In this document: positions 50,494 to 61,839 of the stretch, piece by piece | Position numbering within the stretch: the stretch's first letter is position 1 | Layout: every line of letters begins with the position of its first letter | Assembly: GCA_024699855.1 (NCBI GenBank) | Contig: JAMPIQ010000001.1 | Coordinates: 16,182,001-16,246,000 of the forward strand | Direction: 5' to 3' | From: Aphelenchoides besseyi | Lineage: Eukaryota; Nematoda; Chromadorea; Rhabditida; Aphelenchoididae | Length of the DNA stretch: 64,000 nucleotides | Program-made: the position numbers and the translations under genes | The notes under the pieces: model-generated | What the model was told of the DNA's origin: nothing | Database searches by the model: none | The model's input: only the letters and a program-made list of their open reading frames with translations

Positions 50494-50910
50494 ATGACAA
50501 CGCGTACGATGTTGTTTTGTCCTGCGATTGTTCCGTTTGTCTTGTTGCCGGCTGTTTCTGCTGAACGTTTTCTGTTCATATCTACGAATTTGGGACACTC
50601 TCACATCGGTTTTACAGACGTTTAGCGGACATTTTAGTTGATGCCGGACATGAAGTCATGAGTTCAAAATGTTCAATTCAAGAGACTGTTTCTTAGGACT
50701 TTGTGATTCCGCTGTGCAATCACTTCAAATGGAACGAAGAAAGCGAATGCGAGCAAACTGCACGTTGTTGCGACGCTCATCCACATCGCGCCAGAAATGG
50801 CCACGACTAGCGTTAATTTGGTCCGGGAGTGCGTTTGAACAACGATCTTATGTCCCTCCTTCGATGCTTTTTTGACATCTGCAAGTGCATGTCATTTAAT
50901 GGTAGAGATG
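50494..50910 (+). pseudogene. UDP-glycosyltransferase N-terminal relic
   Basis: After the ATG at 50494 a signal-peptide-like stretch ends LLPAVSAERFLFISTNLGHS, resembling the UGT opening (xLVxxPxxGHSHxxF). A frame change follows HIGF; the next frame reads RRLADILVDAGHEV, matching the conserved LADxLxxAGHxV helix. Further down, VRLNNDLMSLLRCFFDICK resembles the downstream UGT helix. Stops TAG and TAA interrupt the rest, and the sugar-nucleotide-binding C-terminal half is absent. The truncation lies immediately next to the 1.8-kb transposon. Confidence 0.6.
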
Positions 50911-50996
50911 ATCGAATCCACCGGCTTCAAAGCGCCAACCTTGTTGCGAACACGATAGAACTTAGGAGCCGTTGCGAAAACCTTTCATTGGACGAA

Positions 50997-52260
50997 TTAT
51001 TTGCTACGATTTGTGATCTTCAAATCAGTCGTTTGAGCTTTGTTGTACGGAACTGAAAAGAAAAAGGGGAGATACGTAAGTAAAGAAAACTTACGTCGAA
51101 CGACAATATATCCCATTTCAGCGATCACATTGCCATCGTCCTCTTTTGCGCCAACCAAAGCCGTTGGATTACGAGCAGTCGCCGTTCCAATCACGTTTGT
51201 TACATCGGCTACGGTGATGCGTTGTACCGGCGAAGTTGGCATAATGGCCGATGGTTCTTGAGTCGGAGTTGCATGAAGCAAGGTTGGCGTAACAAGTCCG
51301 AGAGTTGGTGTGCGTTGTTGCGTTTTGTGGACCAAAAAATTGCTCGTAGAATTTTGTGGACGAGCGGTTGCAACTGAAAATGAGATTTAGCTGGTTTCAG
51401 TTCCTTTCATTACCTCCAATCGTACTCAGATTAGTCGTAGGTGGTGGCTGTTGACCGTTTTGATGCTCGTCGGTTTCAGTTTGCGAAATCCGTTGAGATG
51501 TTTGTTGATCGGTTACAGCGCCGTGACGTCGATTCTGATCTATGATGTATCCCGATTGAGCTCCGGGAACAAAAGCCACACTAAACGGAACAATAGGCGA
51601 AGTTCTGAAAAACAAAAGATCAATTTTAATCAAGAAGATAAAAACTTATGTTCATCGAGTACTGGCGAAGTTGCTCCTCCGGCATTGAAACCTTGAACTC
51701 TAGACGACGGGACGAATTTATTTTCACTGCCCATTGCACCAGCTTTCGTCATGTAAATCGACCCGCTACCACTTCCTGGAGTTCCCAAGTACGCTGACGA
51801 TCTTCCATGATTACCAGCCGGACTCGGAACGAATTTATTTCCAGATGCAATTGGACTCGGCGTAGCGCTTCCCATTCCAGTAGTCGGACCTTCCAATATA
51901 ACGGTCGACTGTCCAACATTGACAGGTTCTTGATTGTTCATGTAGACAGAACCAGCGTTCGCGATGGGTTTTTCAAGATACGCGGATGATCCACGAGAAG
52001 CGGTACCAACTTGAGCGTGTTGGTAGGTAGAACCTGTCGGAGTGTTTCCAGTCGGTTGACCAAGAAGACGATTTTGATCGATCAAGTAGTATTGTCCGTC
52101 AACAACCGCCACACTCAATGGAGTGATTGACTCTTCTTGCCTTAAAGTAGACTGAAGGTAATGAAGAGTTGAGAAGCAAGTTTAGCTTACCCGGAGTTCG
52201 AGCCATCTTTGAAGTTGAGCACAACTGTTGTTTCAATGACACATCGAAGACCCGAAAACG
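50997..52260 (-). CDS. Unrecognised low-complexity protein with internal repeats
   Basis: Four or more exons are visible. The first recognised exon includes VIETTVVLNFKDGSN and joins, via a 50-nt GTAAGC...TTTAAG intron, QEESITPLSVAVVDGQYYLI. The large exon 51630-52118 contains paired repeats: SSAYLEKPIANAGSVYM and SSAYLGTPGSGSGSIYM, and GNKFVPSP, ENKFVPSS and EHKFLSS. Later exons hold SGYIIDQNRRHGA, echoing YYLIDQNRLLG, then a Thr/Pro-rich segment and DDGNVIAEMGYIVVR, ending KITNRSK at TAA 50997. No domain is recognised. Composition suggests a disordered protein. The start is not resolved. Confidence 0.6.
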
Positions 52261-52508
52261 TGATTCTCTATTCCGACCTTTTCTATTATACTCCCGTAGA
52301 AAACTGGAATCAGTGATTTTTCGAACTTGAATATGCAAATTTTGTTCTTATCGTGGTATCTTGACACTTTAGTCGACGTTGATTTGATTGCTCTTCCTAA
52401 TAATTTGTTTCATTAGTGACTTCGAATCACTGAAAGAACTATTTAAGTACATAACAAGTGAAATGTAAACTTTTATTTCAAACTTAACAAAAACAGAGAA
52501 ATAACAAC

Positions 52509-55000
52509 TTATTTTCGTGTTCTCTTCGACTTCTTATTCGGCATAATGAATGTCATCGATTTGCCACCGAATGGCGTATCTTCGACCTTCTGACCAGCCA
52601 TCAGTTCTTTCAGTTTCTTTCGACGTTCGCCCATCGTTCCAGTCAACTGAAAATACTCATTAGACGTTACAATAAAGAAGATAACTTACGTTCATTGCCG
52701 GATCGATCTGATCATTAGACGGAGCAAATGATTGGAAATCGCGCATCGTGTTTACTCCAACCAACTTAAAACGTTGTGGACGCTTCGGTTTCGTTGGTTT
52801 TTCTGCCTCTGCTTCGTCACTTTGCTCGTCTTCCTCTTCCATTTCCTCGTCTGATGAAGCATCGGGATTGGCGCCAAAACGATCGGTCTCATCCACTTCG
52901 TCACTTTCATCTTCGTAGTCTTCGGAATCGATATTCATAGTCGAATCTTGATCTTTAGATTCATGACGAGATTCATTGGCGTCGTTCAAATCCAAAGCTC
53001 CAACAATCTGAGCGAAATAAACTCAATTGACAAGTGATCGTTAACCTACCTCTTCATCTTCACTGTAATCACGACCATTATCGTGCTGCTCGTTATGTTT
53101 TTGCAGTCGACTCGTGATCTGTTGAAACTGTTCGCTTTCTTTGTCGACTTCAAAGTCAGGATTCGTGAAGAGATTTTTGAATCGAGTGTCTTCCAGCAAC
53201 GACGAGGCCAATTGTTTCTAAATCCAGAATAAAAAGAATGAGAATAGAACAAACCTTTTTGGTCGTCAACTTTCCACCACGCTCAGGATTCAAATCGGCA
53301 TGCAGTTTAGATGCCAGTTCCTTGTTGACTTTTGGTAGTTTAACTTTGTTCAGCAGCAAACGGGTTTCACGTTCTTCTTCCACCTTTTCGCGTAACTGAA
53401 ATTCAACAATCAGTTTCGATCAAAGCACAACAACTTACTTTTCTCGCTTTGTAATTTTCATAAGCAAACGGTTGAGTCAAAGTTTTGGCTTTGTTGTAAA
53501 GTCGGATATCAATGAAATAGCCGTGCATGTAGGCGCGTAGATATTCGCTGCCAATCAATCGTTCCAATCCGATTTCCTCCAACTGCGGTGCGGTAACAAA
53601 CTTGTAATCGTCGTAAACAGTCGGTTGTTCGGTTTCCTCCAACTCTTCGGTTATCGAATCCAAATAGTAACACCATTTTGGAGCGGGACCTAATGACGGA
53701 ACAAAGTATTGAAGCATTTTCGGGGCATCATTGGCAAAGAACAAAAGTCCTAAAGATGTCAAGTGAGTGAGAAAATCGATGGAACGAACCGGAATTTGGA
53801 TATCGAACGAACTGAGTGAGTTTGCTTCCCGGTTCGATTGCAGCAAACGGATCGCCGTTTTGTTCTTTCCAGATCTTCAAAACTCGACTGTCCATACTCA
53901 GAACCAAATCGGATTCTTGAACAAAGTCGAGAGTTTGAATCGGCAGTCCCATGTTGTGATTTTTGATAAGACGCGGTCGAGTTGATCGAATATCGTAAAG
54001 AAGAATCTGAACAAAGTAAAAGCACAAGCGTTACTCGACACTTACATGACCAGTTGATGTTCCTACTCCCAAATTCAACGCGTCCTTGAACTTTAAACTC
54101 GTAACCGAAGGATTACTATAAAAGATTGAATAACAAAGTCAAAAAAGAAACTCACCCATCCATAACTATCGCATCATCTTTAAATTGATCCAAATCACAA
54201 TTCAAAATACCAACCCGTTGAGCATCTCTATGATCCCACGCTTCAACAGTTCCGTTTGTTGTCCCGCAAACGAAGAGTTGATGCTGATCGTTAAATTCGC
54301 AGCAATTCAGCTCATCGGCATCGGTTTGAAGCGGCGTCAGAAACTTGCCTTCTTCCATGTTCAAACGGTAAATTTCAGAACTGAAAAGATTTAGAGTCAT
54401 TGAAACGAAAGAACTTACCCATCACCAACAACAAAAAGATCACTGGCTTCACGACAAAACGAAAAATCTCGACCAAACTTCGGGATTCGCATTCGAAAGT
54501 AGCGACCAACTCGCGAATGAAATTCCAAATAGCGATCCTTTTGAAGCAGTACGACCTGAAAAGCAATAAGAACAAATCAGAAATCCTAGTTACCTTCGAA
54601 TAATCCTCACTCAACGGCAATATCTTTATGACGTCTGCGTCCAGTCCACGATCGAACTTCATCGACAGATCATTCACGTCGTAGCACTTTAAAATCGGAC
54701 GATAAGTTCCGGCAGCAAAGATACTAAAGGAAATGGAAACCAGAATTCTCAATACACCTACTATTGTTGATCGGCAGTCAAAGCAATAGAACTGGAGATC
54801 CCGGGCATTTCGAAGTCTTGAATGAGTTGAATTCGTCGTCGAATGTCCACATCTTTGCGTTCCAAATTTCGCCGTTTCTTTTCGTTCAACCACTAAAAGA
54901 AGTCGTTTAAAAGCTTTCAATCACTCAGACTCACTTGTGGAATCGACTTTCCGGCCGAAAGATTGTAGATTTTAACGTCGTTTGATGTTGAGACCTGCAT
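52509..55000 (-). CDS. nol-10: NOL10 (yeast Enp2) nucleolar ribosome-biogenesis factor
   Basis: A nucleolar WD40-type protein of the small-subunit processome, needed for early 18S rRNA maturation. It starts MQVSTSNDVKIYNLSAGKSI at 55000 (human: MQVSSLNEVKIYSLSCGKSLP). WLNEKKRRNLERKDVDIRRR, FAAGTYRPILKCYDVNDLSM, LKLxx beta-propeller blocks such as GHILLYDIRSTRPRLIKNHN, and VYDDYKFVTAPQLEEIGLER with GSEYLRAYMHGYFIDIRLYN are family hallmarks. A basic/acidic tail follows: ERETRLLLNKVKLPKVNKEL, SLLEDTRFKNLFTNPDFEVD, an Asp/Glu-rich stretch, RFKLVGVNTMRDF, then GKSMTFIMPNKKSKRTRK, TAA at 52509. About ten exons with 40-50-nt introns. It is divergent from RPL29, about 210 bases apart, so the two ribosome-related genes may share a promoter. 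Confidence 0.93.
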
Positions 55001-55210
55001 CTTTGAAGTCGATCGGTAAACGGTGAAAAGCCAAGAGTGAAATCCCCGTTTGACTGCCCAGTTGGGTCTCAAGACGAACGCACGAGGATTGTAAGTCGAT
55101 GAGCAGTGGCGCCCTGCCGAGACCCTCAACTTCTCGCTCTGCGTTTTCCGTGTTTTTTTCGGTTTCTGATTGTTAAGTTTTAGGTTTTCTACTCTACTAC
55201 TTCATCTGCC

Positions 55211-55449
55211 ATGGCGAAGAGCAAGAACACCAGTCATCATAATCAGAGTGAGTCTATTTACGTATTTTTTTATTGCAATTTTGTGTTTCAGATCGCAAGG
55301 ACCACCGCAACGGAATCTACAAACCGAAGCGTCAAACCAAGGTCTCGATGAAGGGCGTTGATCCGAAGTTTCTTCGCAATCTCCGCTACTCCAAAAAGGG
55401 ATCCAAAAAGGCCGTTCACGCGAAACGTGCCAACGCCTCCAAAGCCTAA
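55211..55449 (+). CDS. rpl-29: 60S ribosomal protein L29 (eL29)
   Basis: A cytosolic large-subunit ribosomal protein of 64 residues. MAKSKNTSHHNQN is split by a 44-nt intron (55248-55291), then RKDHRNGIYKPKR, VSMKGVDPKFLRNLRYSKKG and a Lys/Ala-rich tail. The SKNHTxHNQNxKxHRNGI and GVDPKFLRNxR blocks are universal in eL29. An outron-like TTTTAG lies about 30 bases upstream of the ATG, so the transcript may be trans-spliced. AATAAA at 55483-55488 follows the stop. It is likely the first gene of an operon with THOC7. Confidence 0.95.
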
Positions 55450-55574
55450 AGACTCATCCGTCGATTGTTGATTGTTGTTAAAAATAAAATCCTTTTGATC
55501 TTTCGGTTTTGCATCTTATTCAGTTGTTTCTGCCTTTGTATCAAAAGAACAAGAACGAAAACTAATCGACATAG
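55450..55574 (+). promoter_or_regulatory. Intercistronic region, RPL29 to THOC7
   Basis: 125 bases separate the two same-strand genes. AATAAA (55483-55488) is followed by a pyrimidine-rich run ending TTATTCAG at 55523, then the THOC7 ATG at 55575. This is the order of a nematode operon spacer. Confidence 0.55.
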
Positions 55575-56236
55575 ATGTCTGAAGAGTTGATTGCGCGAAA
55601 GCTGACGGCCGATGGCGATGGAACTCTCGAAGACAAGCGATTGACTTCGCTCTTTCTTGTGTTTCAACAACTCGAAAAGCAGCCGAGCGAATCCGCCCAA
55701 GCGAAATTGGAATTGACGTTGGAACAAGCGACCTTGAGTTTTCATAAGCAGATTTTGGCTGCCGAAGTCTGCGAAGCGGAAGCTGAACGGATCAAAAACA
55801 TTTCGAGTCGAACCGGTAGGTCGTTGTTTTCTGCTTATCACTTGAATTCGCTTTCAGAATCCGAGATTGTAACGTTGAAGCAGAAGATTGAACAAATCAA
55901 AGACGAGTTGACGAAAGCAAAGACGCTTCGAAAACATCAACAGGAATGCGATTCATTGGCCAAACTGATCAACGAGAAGCCGAGCAGACAAGAAACCCAG
56001 TTGGAACTTCGGAAGCTGGAAATCGAAATCAACGAGCTGCAGAATCAACAGAAGGAATTGGAGAGTAAACTGACGGAAAAACGCAAAAACACCGAAGTCC
56101 TCTTCATGATTCTCAACGATGATGAAGCCAACGAAGATGGTGAGTTGACTTTGTCGTCGCTTCTTCTCATCCAGTTTTTTCAGTTGAAATGAAAGAAGAG
56201 GGCGAAGAAGTGGATTCGGATGCCGAAATGAAATGA
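55575..56236 (+). CDS. thoc-7: THO complex subunit 7
   Basis: THOC7 is a coiled-coil subunit of the THO/TREX complex, which couples transcription to mRNA export in the nucleus. It starts MSEELIARKLTADGDGTLED (human: VIRKRLLIDGDGAGDDRR). LTSLFLVFQQLEKQ, a 48-nt intron, LRKHQQECDSLAKLINEKPS and RQETQLELRKLEIEINELQN (human RKNRQEYDALAKVI...RHETLKELEALGKEL) follow. After a second short intron the acidic tail EMKEEGEEVDSDAEMK ends at TGA 56236. AATAAA lies about 20 bases further on. It is the second gene of a probable operon with RPL29. Confidence 0.9.
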
Positions 56237-57043
56237 TCTCCTTGTATTTACCGAAATAAACAATCTAATTTGTTGTGAAGAGTGTCGAATGACTATTGAG
56301 ACTTTTTGGAGCGGTCATTAGCGGAATCTCGTCGTTTCTATGCGCCGTCAACGGCAAAAGACGACGCTTTCGGCGACGTGAAAAAGAGCGGCCAACAACA
56401 AAAAACTTTCGATTTTCTTTTCGTCTTTTTTCTACGGTTTTCGTCTTTCGATCTTCACGCAAAAACCGTTTTTCTTTTATACACGCCGTTCCATTGCGAG
56501 TGGAAAGTTTTGGCCGCGGAATAATTTCTGCGTCGTCTTCTTCTCCATTCTTCCTCGACGCAGTCCGCTCTTCTCGGGCGGCCATAAAAAACCAAAATCC
56601 ACACGTCGTTTCCCACCGGACGGACACGTGAGTTTCGGAATCGATTGGTGGTCCGTTGACTCATCGGATGCGTCGACTTTCAATAAGATTTTCTGTGTTC
56701 CTTATTGACTGCTTCCTCTTCGTTTTTTCGCCCCAGCAATTGATTCGCTCGATCGCTCTCTTTCCGCCTCTTTTTTCGCGTATGTGACGTGTCGAGGGCC
56801 GCGTTTTTCGTTTCGAACGTTCGAAATTCGCAGATTTTTTTCGTAATCCGCGTTATTGAGAAAACAATCGAAAGTCGTCGGGAATCTGCATGTCCGGCTT
56901 CTTGAACGCGTTTGTTCGGTCCTCTTTTCCTATTCGGCGCTTTTTTTGCGTGCAAAAGTGAACCGCCTGCGCCGTCGCGATTTCGTTCGCGTCTTTTCCA
57001 TCGAAACTTTCTTTTTTGCAGCAGCAGACGCTTATTTTCATTC
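56237..57043. other. Promoter region of the sorting nexin gene
   Basis: About 800 bases, CG- and T-rich. Several overlapping Arg/Lys-rich open frames are compositional. A TTTTTTGCAG acceptor at 57020, 24 bases before the sorting-nexin ATG, may be a trans-splice site. Confidence 0.45.
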
Positions 57044-60000
57044 ATGGCCGCTCAAGTTCGCGCAACTTATGATTTCGATGCGCAGCCGGGAAGCGGCGAA
57101 CTGACCATCAAAGAAGGCGAACTGTTGACGGTGGTTCGTGATGTAAGTCCTCGTCTTCGATTATCTTCACCGGGTCTCCCTTCCCTCACAATTGCAGAAC
57201 GTGGACGGCGGTTGGATTGAGTGCCGGAATGGAAAACAGAAGGCCGGACTGGTTCCCGCGGCGTACGTGACACGAATTACAGCGGTAAGGAGAATCGTTC
57301 GAACAAATTGAAATTCGAAATTGAATTCTGAACCAGCCTGAAGGGTCATTCGATTTGAGTAAACTCGTTGATCATTGATCACGAGGTTTCGCGGCTGATT
57401 GAAATTTGACGGGTGACCGTTATTTTTAGTTCCGAATGAGTGGGCTCCGTTGGTGTCATTCATTCAATTGGCACTTTTGTTTTTTAACTCAAAAGCGCGC
57501 AGATGTTTCAGTTATAATCAAATTCGCGTGCTTTTGGGCCCAAGAAAATTCCCATTTCGTTTAGTCGAAATGCTTTTCTCATCGGGAATTCGACGTGCTG
57601 TCGATCAGTACGGTCAGAACTCATCAGCTAGTCGTCTTCTGGACGCCAAACGCGCCCAACTTCGACGTCGACACACGTGTTCAATTTTGGAAGCTGAAAA
57701 AGCGGATAATCAAGAGCCACAAAAAAAGGGACCAACAGTTGGTAGTACTTTGTAACCTTCGATTTCAGGCTTCAATTACTCCCGTAGTGCCACCGCCAAC
57801 TCAAAAGCCGGCGTTCACTCAACCGCCATTACCGGCGGTTATTGGCTCTGCGGCGTTTCCGGATCCATGGGCCGATCCACCATCGGCACCAGCAGGTGAG
57901 TTGATTCGATCCAATTCAACTAACTGTTCTTTAGCTGTCCCACAGCCGCCAACTTTGACGCAACTACCGAGCGGGCAATCGCTTCCGTCCGTTCAATCGG
58001 CCTATCCAAATTTGGGTTCAATAACAAGCAATCAAGAAGACGAGTTCGATGACGAATGGACCGAAGACGACGAGGAGTTAGGTGGCGGAGTAAGTTTGTT
58101 CGTTGACTTCCGGTTTCTTTTCATCCAAACGCGATTAACTTCCAATTGTTCTTCGTTGCACGCAAAGCGCCGAAAGTTTATCGGAGTTTTTTGGCAAACT
58201 TTCTGACTAGTCAGTTGCGCTCCAAAAATGCTTTTCACTCGTCCACGCTCATCGAGCAATTGCGAACCCGAACTTCGATCACATCGTGCCTATTCAGTTG
58301 CGCATTCAGAGGCCAATTCGGTTATCAAAAGGTTTTCGTCTATTTAATCGTTGAAATCAATAGGAAGGTCGTCAAGACGATTCGAAACATGCCGTTGCAA
58401 CGGCCAACAACGGTCGACCGCGTTCGCATTCGCGTGGCACTTCGGGATCACGAACCGATCTGTCGATTGCCGAAGAAGACTCGTTGGTGGAGCCGCAAAA
58501 AGAGTCTTCGCCGCGACCCGACTCCAAAGAACCGCCGATTCAGGCGAAGGTGACTGAAGTCGATGTTGTTCTCGTGGTTGTGAGGAATCGATTTATCGTT
58601 GTGTTCGTAGTTATTCTTTGTTTTCAATCAGAGATCAAATTCTCTGCTTATCGTCTTTAAAGCTGTTGTCAAACTTCTTAATCTTAATTGTCTTTTAGGA
58701 TGCAAATCGAATGGCCGTTGCCCGCAGTCGATCCGCAGGTCCCGACACAACTTCGTTAGGAGCTCGTCAAGGTGGTGGAACAACGCGAATGAAGAACATC
58801 AATCGGTTAGTCACCAGCTGTTAAATCTTCTAATTAGTTTGTCTTCAGTTTCTCCAATTTTGTTAAATCCGGAATGGAGAACTTTATTCTCGACACCTCG
58901 AAGATGAGCAGTGCCCCAACTCAAACCTACGAGATTACGGTCGGTTTGATGATAGGACGATTGAGAACTTTGAATTTTAGTTTACGAACAACGAAGTTCG
59001 TTGGAAGCCGCCATCCGAATTGTACACGTGTACGGTCGATAAACCGAAAAAAGAATCGAAACTGAAGGGTTTGAAGTCGTTTATTGCCTATTCGTTGACT
59101 TCGTCGTTGGGTGGAATTCAAGTATCACGTCGCTACAAACATTTTGATTGGTTGCATGAGCAGTTCAGCAACAAATTCCTCTTGATTCCCAGTCCACCAC
59201 TTCCGGAGAAACAAGTGGCCGGTCGTTACGAAGAGGATCTGATCGAACATCGCAAAAACATTCTTCAGCTTTGGGTCAACAAAATCTGCCAACATCCCGT
59301 TTTGGGTCAATCCGACGTTTGGATGCATTTCATGACCTGCACGGACGAAAAGAAGTGGAAATCCGGTAAACGACAAGCTGAAAAAGACGAGTTCGTTGGC
59401 GGAAACTTTTTCCATTGTTTGAAGGTTCCGCAACGTGCCATTGAATTGGGTTGGATGTGAGTTTTAATCTGAAAGAAAAAGCTAATTCGCTCTTTAGGGA
59501 GCAGCAAATCGACGGTTTTCAACGTTGCAATCGATCGATGGACGAAAGTGTTCGCAATCTGTACGAAAGAATTAACGAATCGCAGAAACGTTTAGTCGGA
59601 CGTAAGTCGAAGGTGTTGAAAAGAAGCTCAAACTTCGTTTTTAGCTTACAAATCAAATTGGCAGAAAATTGCTGCGTCATTTGGAGCGTTGGGACAATCT
59701 TTCGAAATCGATCAATCGGCCGGTAAGTCCGTAGATGCGAATTGAAAATGATCACTCGTTTACAGGCACAGCCGTCACGACTGCAATCAAAGAATCAGCT
59801 CACGTGTTGCACGAAGTTGGCGCAATGCACGAGGAGCACGGAAAACGCGGTTTGGAGCAACTGTTGGATTGGCTCTACACTTACAAGGGACTTTTGTCGA
59901 ACATTCCCGATATGATCAACGTTCATAAGGTAAACAAGAATCTTAATTCTCGTCTTTCAATGCTTCTTTTTAGTCGGCAATTGCGAAGCTTCGGGACAAC

Positions 60001-60228
60001 GAGCGACTTCAATCCGAAAACAAATTGACACCGCAAGAAGCCGAAGCCATTCGTCAACGCGTCGATGTGATCACTTACGCTCTCTTGGCCGAAATCACGC
60101 AGTTGAACGAGGAGCGTAACGAGGACTTCCGCAAGATGTTGGGCGACTACTTCGAACAGCAATCTCAATTCTACACTCAAATCGGACAGAAGTTCGCCCA
60201 TTTGTCAAAGCGTTTCCAACAACGTTGA
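57044..60228 (+). CDS. SNX9/18/33-family sorting nexin (SH3-PX-BAR)
   Basis: These proteins curve membranes and recruit dynamin and WASP during endocytosis. The SH3 domain is at the start: VRATYDFDAQPGSGELTIKE, then NVDGGWIECRNG and GLVPAAYVTRI across a 55-nt intron. A 483-nt intron, a Pro-rich and acidic low-complexity linker (EDEFDDEWTEDDEELGGG, likely adaptor-binding) and a Ser/Arg-rich part follow. The PX domain has YTCTVDKPKKESKLKGLKSF, SRRYKHFDWLHEQ and IPSPPLPEKQVAGRYEEDLI. The BAR domain covers the C-terminal third (QQIDGFQRCNRSMDESVRNL ... YFEQQSQFYTQIGQKFAHL), ending FQQR at TGA 60228. The C. elegans member is LST-4. Exon limits in 58090-58560 are approximate. Confidence 0.92.
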
Positions 60229-60697
60229 ACGAGAATCTCAAAGACTGAAAACAGCGGGTACAAGAACCGAAATTTCGAAAAGCTTTTAACTTTTTTGCCA
60301 AACCCTTTTAAGCTCAATCCTTTTGCTTTGCCCTTTCCCGAAAACTCATTCTACCTGATTTCCTTCGACCATTCACTTCAAATCGAATTGCAATAAGTTT
60401 CGTTCGAATCGAAAACCCACAGAGTTTTCGTTAACAAATTTCTATTTCTTTGTCATTTTTGTGTTAATAAACGCTAATGAGTTTATTTCTGTTGCAACGA
60501 TTGTTCGATATCGACCAATCAAAGTGACTGAATTCTCTTCAACGACATTCAAAATGTTCATTTAAAGTTAAGAAAGAAAGTACATGAAAACAATTGACAA
60601 TTATACAAGAAAGAAAATTGAAGATAAAATAAATGATTTGCGAGATTTTTTAGAACTTCGATCATCCAACTTTTCAACGACCAAATTCATTAATGGA
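60229..60697. other. Convergent 3' region
   Basis: This holds the 3' UTR of the sorting nexin (AATAAA at about 60469). No gene is visible. Confidence 0.5.
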
Positions 60698-61216
60698 TCA
60701 TAGAATTGCACACATGTCCCAGACAACCCACTTTTTCGACTCGTCAATACGCTTTAAATGTGCACAAAAATGCCTGACGTAATGACGGCAGTTGTTGTCG
60801 AGAAGTTTGTAACAAGAACCGGACCACTTGTTTTGGTCGTAGATGCGCTTGACATCAGTGTACTTTCCACAGGAAAACTTCGCTAGATGCTCGATTTCTC
60901 GCATGATTGTGTACCTGCCATACCTCCAAATTGAGCCTTCTTGGCCGTATTCTATCGTTATCCAATATTTCTTGTCGTCCGAGCATTTGCTGCATTCGAC
61001 AAGACATTGGAGTGCATCATGGAGAATTTTTGGAGTATCTGCCAATTTTGCCAAAATGTTTCCAAAATGCTCAAGTGCAGGATCAACGATTGAAATTCGG
61101 ACATGATGATACTCGACGAAACGTTTGTATCCTTCGTCGTGATCGCACGGAGTGATTTTAACAAATTTGCCGTATTCATTGGCTCCACGCTTAACACCAA
61201 AACTTCCGCTCGACAT
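60698..61216 (-). CDS. Single-exon protein with an Asn-Cys motif, possible NlpC/P60- or LRAT-like fold
   Basis: The ATG at 61216 opens 172 residues without an intron: MSSGSFGVKRGANEYGKFVK ... KKWVVWDMCAIL, TAA at 60698. An acceptor TTTCAG ends 4 bases before the ATG, so a non-coding 5' exon or trans-splicing is likely. I do not recognise the family. The block CYKLLDNNCRHYVRHFCAHL resembles the N-C-x-(H/D)-(Y/F)-V motif of LRAT/PPPDE/NlpC-P60 thiol folds. An EYHHVRISI segment near residue 35 could supply the preceding His strand. There is no signal peptide or TM segment. The enzymatic assignment is speculative. Confidence 0.6.
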   Translation of the reverse strand: MSSGSFGVKRGANEYGKFVKITPCDHDEGYKRFVEYHHVRISIVDPALEHFGNILAKLADTPKILHDALQCLVECSKCSDDKKYWITIEYGQEGSIWRYGRYTIMREIEHLAKFSCGKYTDVKRIYDQNKWSGSCYKLLDNNCRHYVRHFCAHLKRIDESKKWVVWDMCAIL

Positions 61217-61839
61217 TTGACTGAAACTGAATTCAATTGACGTCTAGACGAAATACGAACCTCATGAGTTAAGTGGTCAACGAAAAGTTTGCGCAGAAGT
61301 GTAGGACGAGTCAATGCAATCGAATCCTGTAAGATAAGCAAATTAATTGACAGTCAAGATGGTAAATTAAGAAAACGATCGGAATTAGAAGCCAGTCAAA
61401 ATGACTCTGAGATGACTGCCACTCTGCAAAGCCACCAGTTTCTGTTCACAACGAAAAAGGACCATCGATTTGCAGTCTTTTAGGCCGTCATTTGGAGTCA
61501 TTTCTTTCCAGTGGAGCCCAACAAGTGATCCTATTTGTTGTTCGCAACCAAGTTGAGCGCCAATTTTGCATTCGAACCAACGAAGTGATTCCTTATGAAA
61601 CTACGATAATCATCGTACGAATCCAAAACCTTTGTTTGGATTCAAAAACTCAGTTTGTCAACTCGCTACTCATATGCAAATAGTCACTGGTTAAAAATAC
61701 GATTGTTTTTCGTTTATTTACAACTTTCTTCAACAACAATTTTCGATTTCAAAGTCAACATACGAGGTGAATTTCAAAGAAAACGGTTTCTATTTACCAT
61801 GCTAATTGTGCAAATCGAACAAGAAAAGTCGGCGGCAGT
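61217..61839. other. Intergenic region
   Basis: About 620 bases with short unsupported frames. No repeat or RNA is recognised. Confidence 0.4.
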
